Shown: piece by piece, positions 6,441-7,121 of the stretch
How the letters are laid out: every line of letters starts with the position of its first letter
Numbering within the stretch: position 1 is the first letter of the stretch
From: Ferrovaceae bacterium
GTDB taxonomy: Bacteria > Pseudomonadota > Gammaproteobacteria > Burkholderiales > Ferrovaceae
Assembly (NCBI GenBank): GCA_027457225.1
Contig: DAIDTL010000048.1
Span: 1-7,121, forward strand
Length of the DNA stretch: 7,121 bases
Direction of reading: 5' to 3'
Program-made: the position numbers and the translations under genes
The notes under the pieces: generated by a model
Told to the model about the DNA's origin: nothing
The model's input: the letters and a program-made list of their open reading frames with translations, nothing else
Databases searched by the model: none

Positions 6441-7121
6441 TCAGGCGGGCCGTACCTCAATGATGGGTCGGCCATCGGACGTTTTTCGGGGTGCGGGTTT
6501 CCAGGCGTGGCCATACACAACTTCAAAGGTGGCGGGAAGCACGCCATCCTGGCGCAGGCGTTCATAGGAAGCCGTCAGAGTGTTCCAGCGATGTCGTCCC
6601 ATCAGGCCGCGTTGACGCTGCTTCAGTGCGTTTGAACCCCCCGCGCGGCGCAGGTCTTGGACCAGTGCGCTGAGGTCCGGATAGGTTACTTTGAGATCCT
6701 CACGATCCATCACCGGATCAGAAAATCCAGCATGGATCAGGGCATCGCCAATATCGTGCATGTCCGCAAAATCGTGCACATGGGCGTGGCCATCAGCCAG
6801 CTGCGCAAATGCGGACCGAAGTTCCTTCAAGGAGTCAGGCCCAAGGGAACTGAATATGAACAATCCCTCCGGTTCCAGCACACGGTGCACCTCATTCAAC
6901 ACGAGATCCAGCGAACACCACGGCAGCATCAGATTGGACCAAACCAGGCCCATGCTGCCGGATTGAAGTGGTATTCGTTCTGCTTCGGCACATACCGAGG
7001 CACGCACATCAGGGCTGCCAAAGTGCCACCAGGGACGCGGCCGCCAGGGATTGGCCCGCAACAGGGCATGGGCCATATCGAGAGAGATCAGGGTGGCTTT
7101 CGTAAAAAGACGGTGCAGGTC
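6441..7121 (-). CDS. bioC: Malonyl-ACP O-methyltransferase BioC (5'-truncated by window edge)
   Basis: SAM-dependent methyltransferase that masks the free carboxyl group of malonyl-ACP as a methyl ester, the entry step of pimeloyl-ACP synthesis for biotin. The frame stays open to the window edge. The residues ahead of the internal ATG (7076) read TKATLISLD, the beta-2 strand with the acidic residue that normally holds the SAM ribose, so that ATG is not the start. The first 60-70 residues, including the glycine-rich SAM motif, lie outside. Within the visible 226 residues, WSNLMLPWC, EVHRVLEPEGLFIFSSLGPD, a DMHDIGDALIHAGF segment and PATFEVVYGHAWKP are BioC landmarks that separate it from generic methyltransferases such as UbiE. 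No other biotin gene is in view; they could lie upstream of bioC, past the right edge. A related class I methyltransferase is the only alternative and is unlikely. Confidence 0.92.
   Translation of the reverse strand, partial: DLHRLFTKATLISLDMAHALLRANPWRPRPWWHFGSPDVRASVCAEAERIPLQSGSMGLVWSNLMLPWCSLDLVLNEVHRVLEPEGLFIFSSLGPDSLKELRSAFAQLADGHAHVHDFADMHDIGDALIHAGFSDPVMDREDLKVTYPDLSALVQDLRRAGGSNALKQRQRGLMGRHRWNTLTASYERLRQDGVLPATFEVVYGHAWKPAPRKTSDGRPIIEVRPA

Noticed and set aside
7074..7076. Minus-strand ATG at 7076 as the start of bioC
   Set aside because: The upstream in-frame residues form the beta-2 strand of the methyltransferase fold, and the SAM-binding glycine motif would be missing.

Overview
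The window looks like the chromosome of a Gram-negative proteobacterium, most likely a betaproteobacterium. The main pointers are an OprB-type outer-membrane porin, the EarP/EF-P(Arg32) arginine-rhamnosylation pair (known from beta- and some gammaproteobacteria), a BioC of the proteobacterial type, and a DadA-type flavoprotein. Base composition and codon use look even throughout by eye. I see no mobile element, RNA gene, CRISPR array, integrase or other sign of recent transfer. No genus can be named safely from this sequence.

Layout. At the left edge is the 3' part of a carbohydrate-selective porin gene (+), whose start lies outside the window. It is followed 49 bases later by a small GlcG/HbpS-like gene (+), then earP (+) and efp (+), the EF-P rhamnosyltransferase and its substrate. 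Fourteen bases after efp comes a cytoplasmic esterase-D-type alpha/beta hydrolase (+). These five genes point the same way with gaps of 14 to 49 bases and could be read together. efp also seems to have its own sigma70-type promoter inside the end of earP. The esterase gene runs into dadA (-), so the two genes overlap tail to tail by 20 bases. A 165-base divergent spacer separates dadA from ppa (+, inorganic pyrophosphatase). ppa meets bioC (-) tail to tail with no spacer at all. bioC runs off the right edge, so its 5' part is missing.

Function. The central unit is translation support: EarP adds rhamnose to Arg32 of EF-P, which then relieves ribosome stalling at polyproline stretches. EarP itself carries a Pro-Pro-Pro stretch, so its own synthesis may depend on the factor it activates. 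This is the most interesting idea in the window. The other genes are ordinary metabolism: D-amino acid oxidation, pyrophosphate hydrolysis and biotin precursor synthesis. No clearly undescribed multi-gene system is visible. The least explained pieces are the esterase behind efp and the GlcG-like protein. Every stretch outside genes is shorter than 300 bases.
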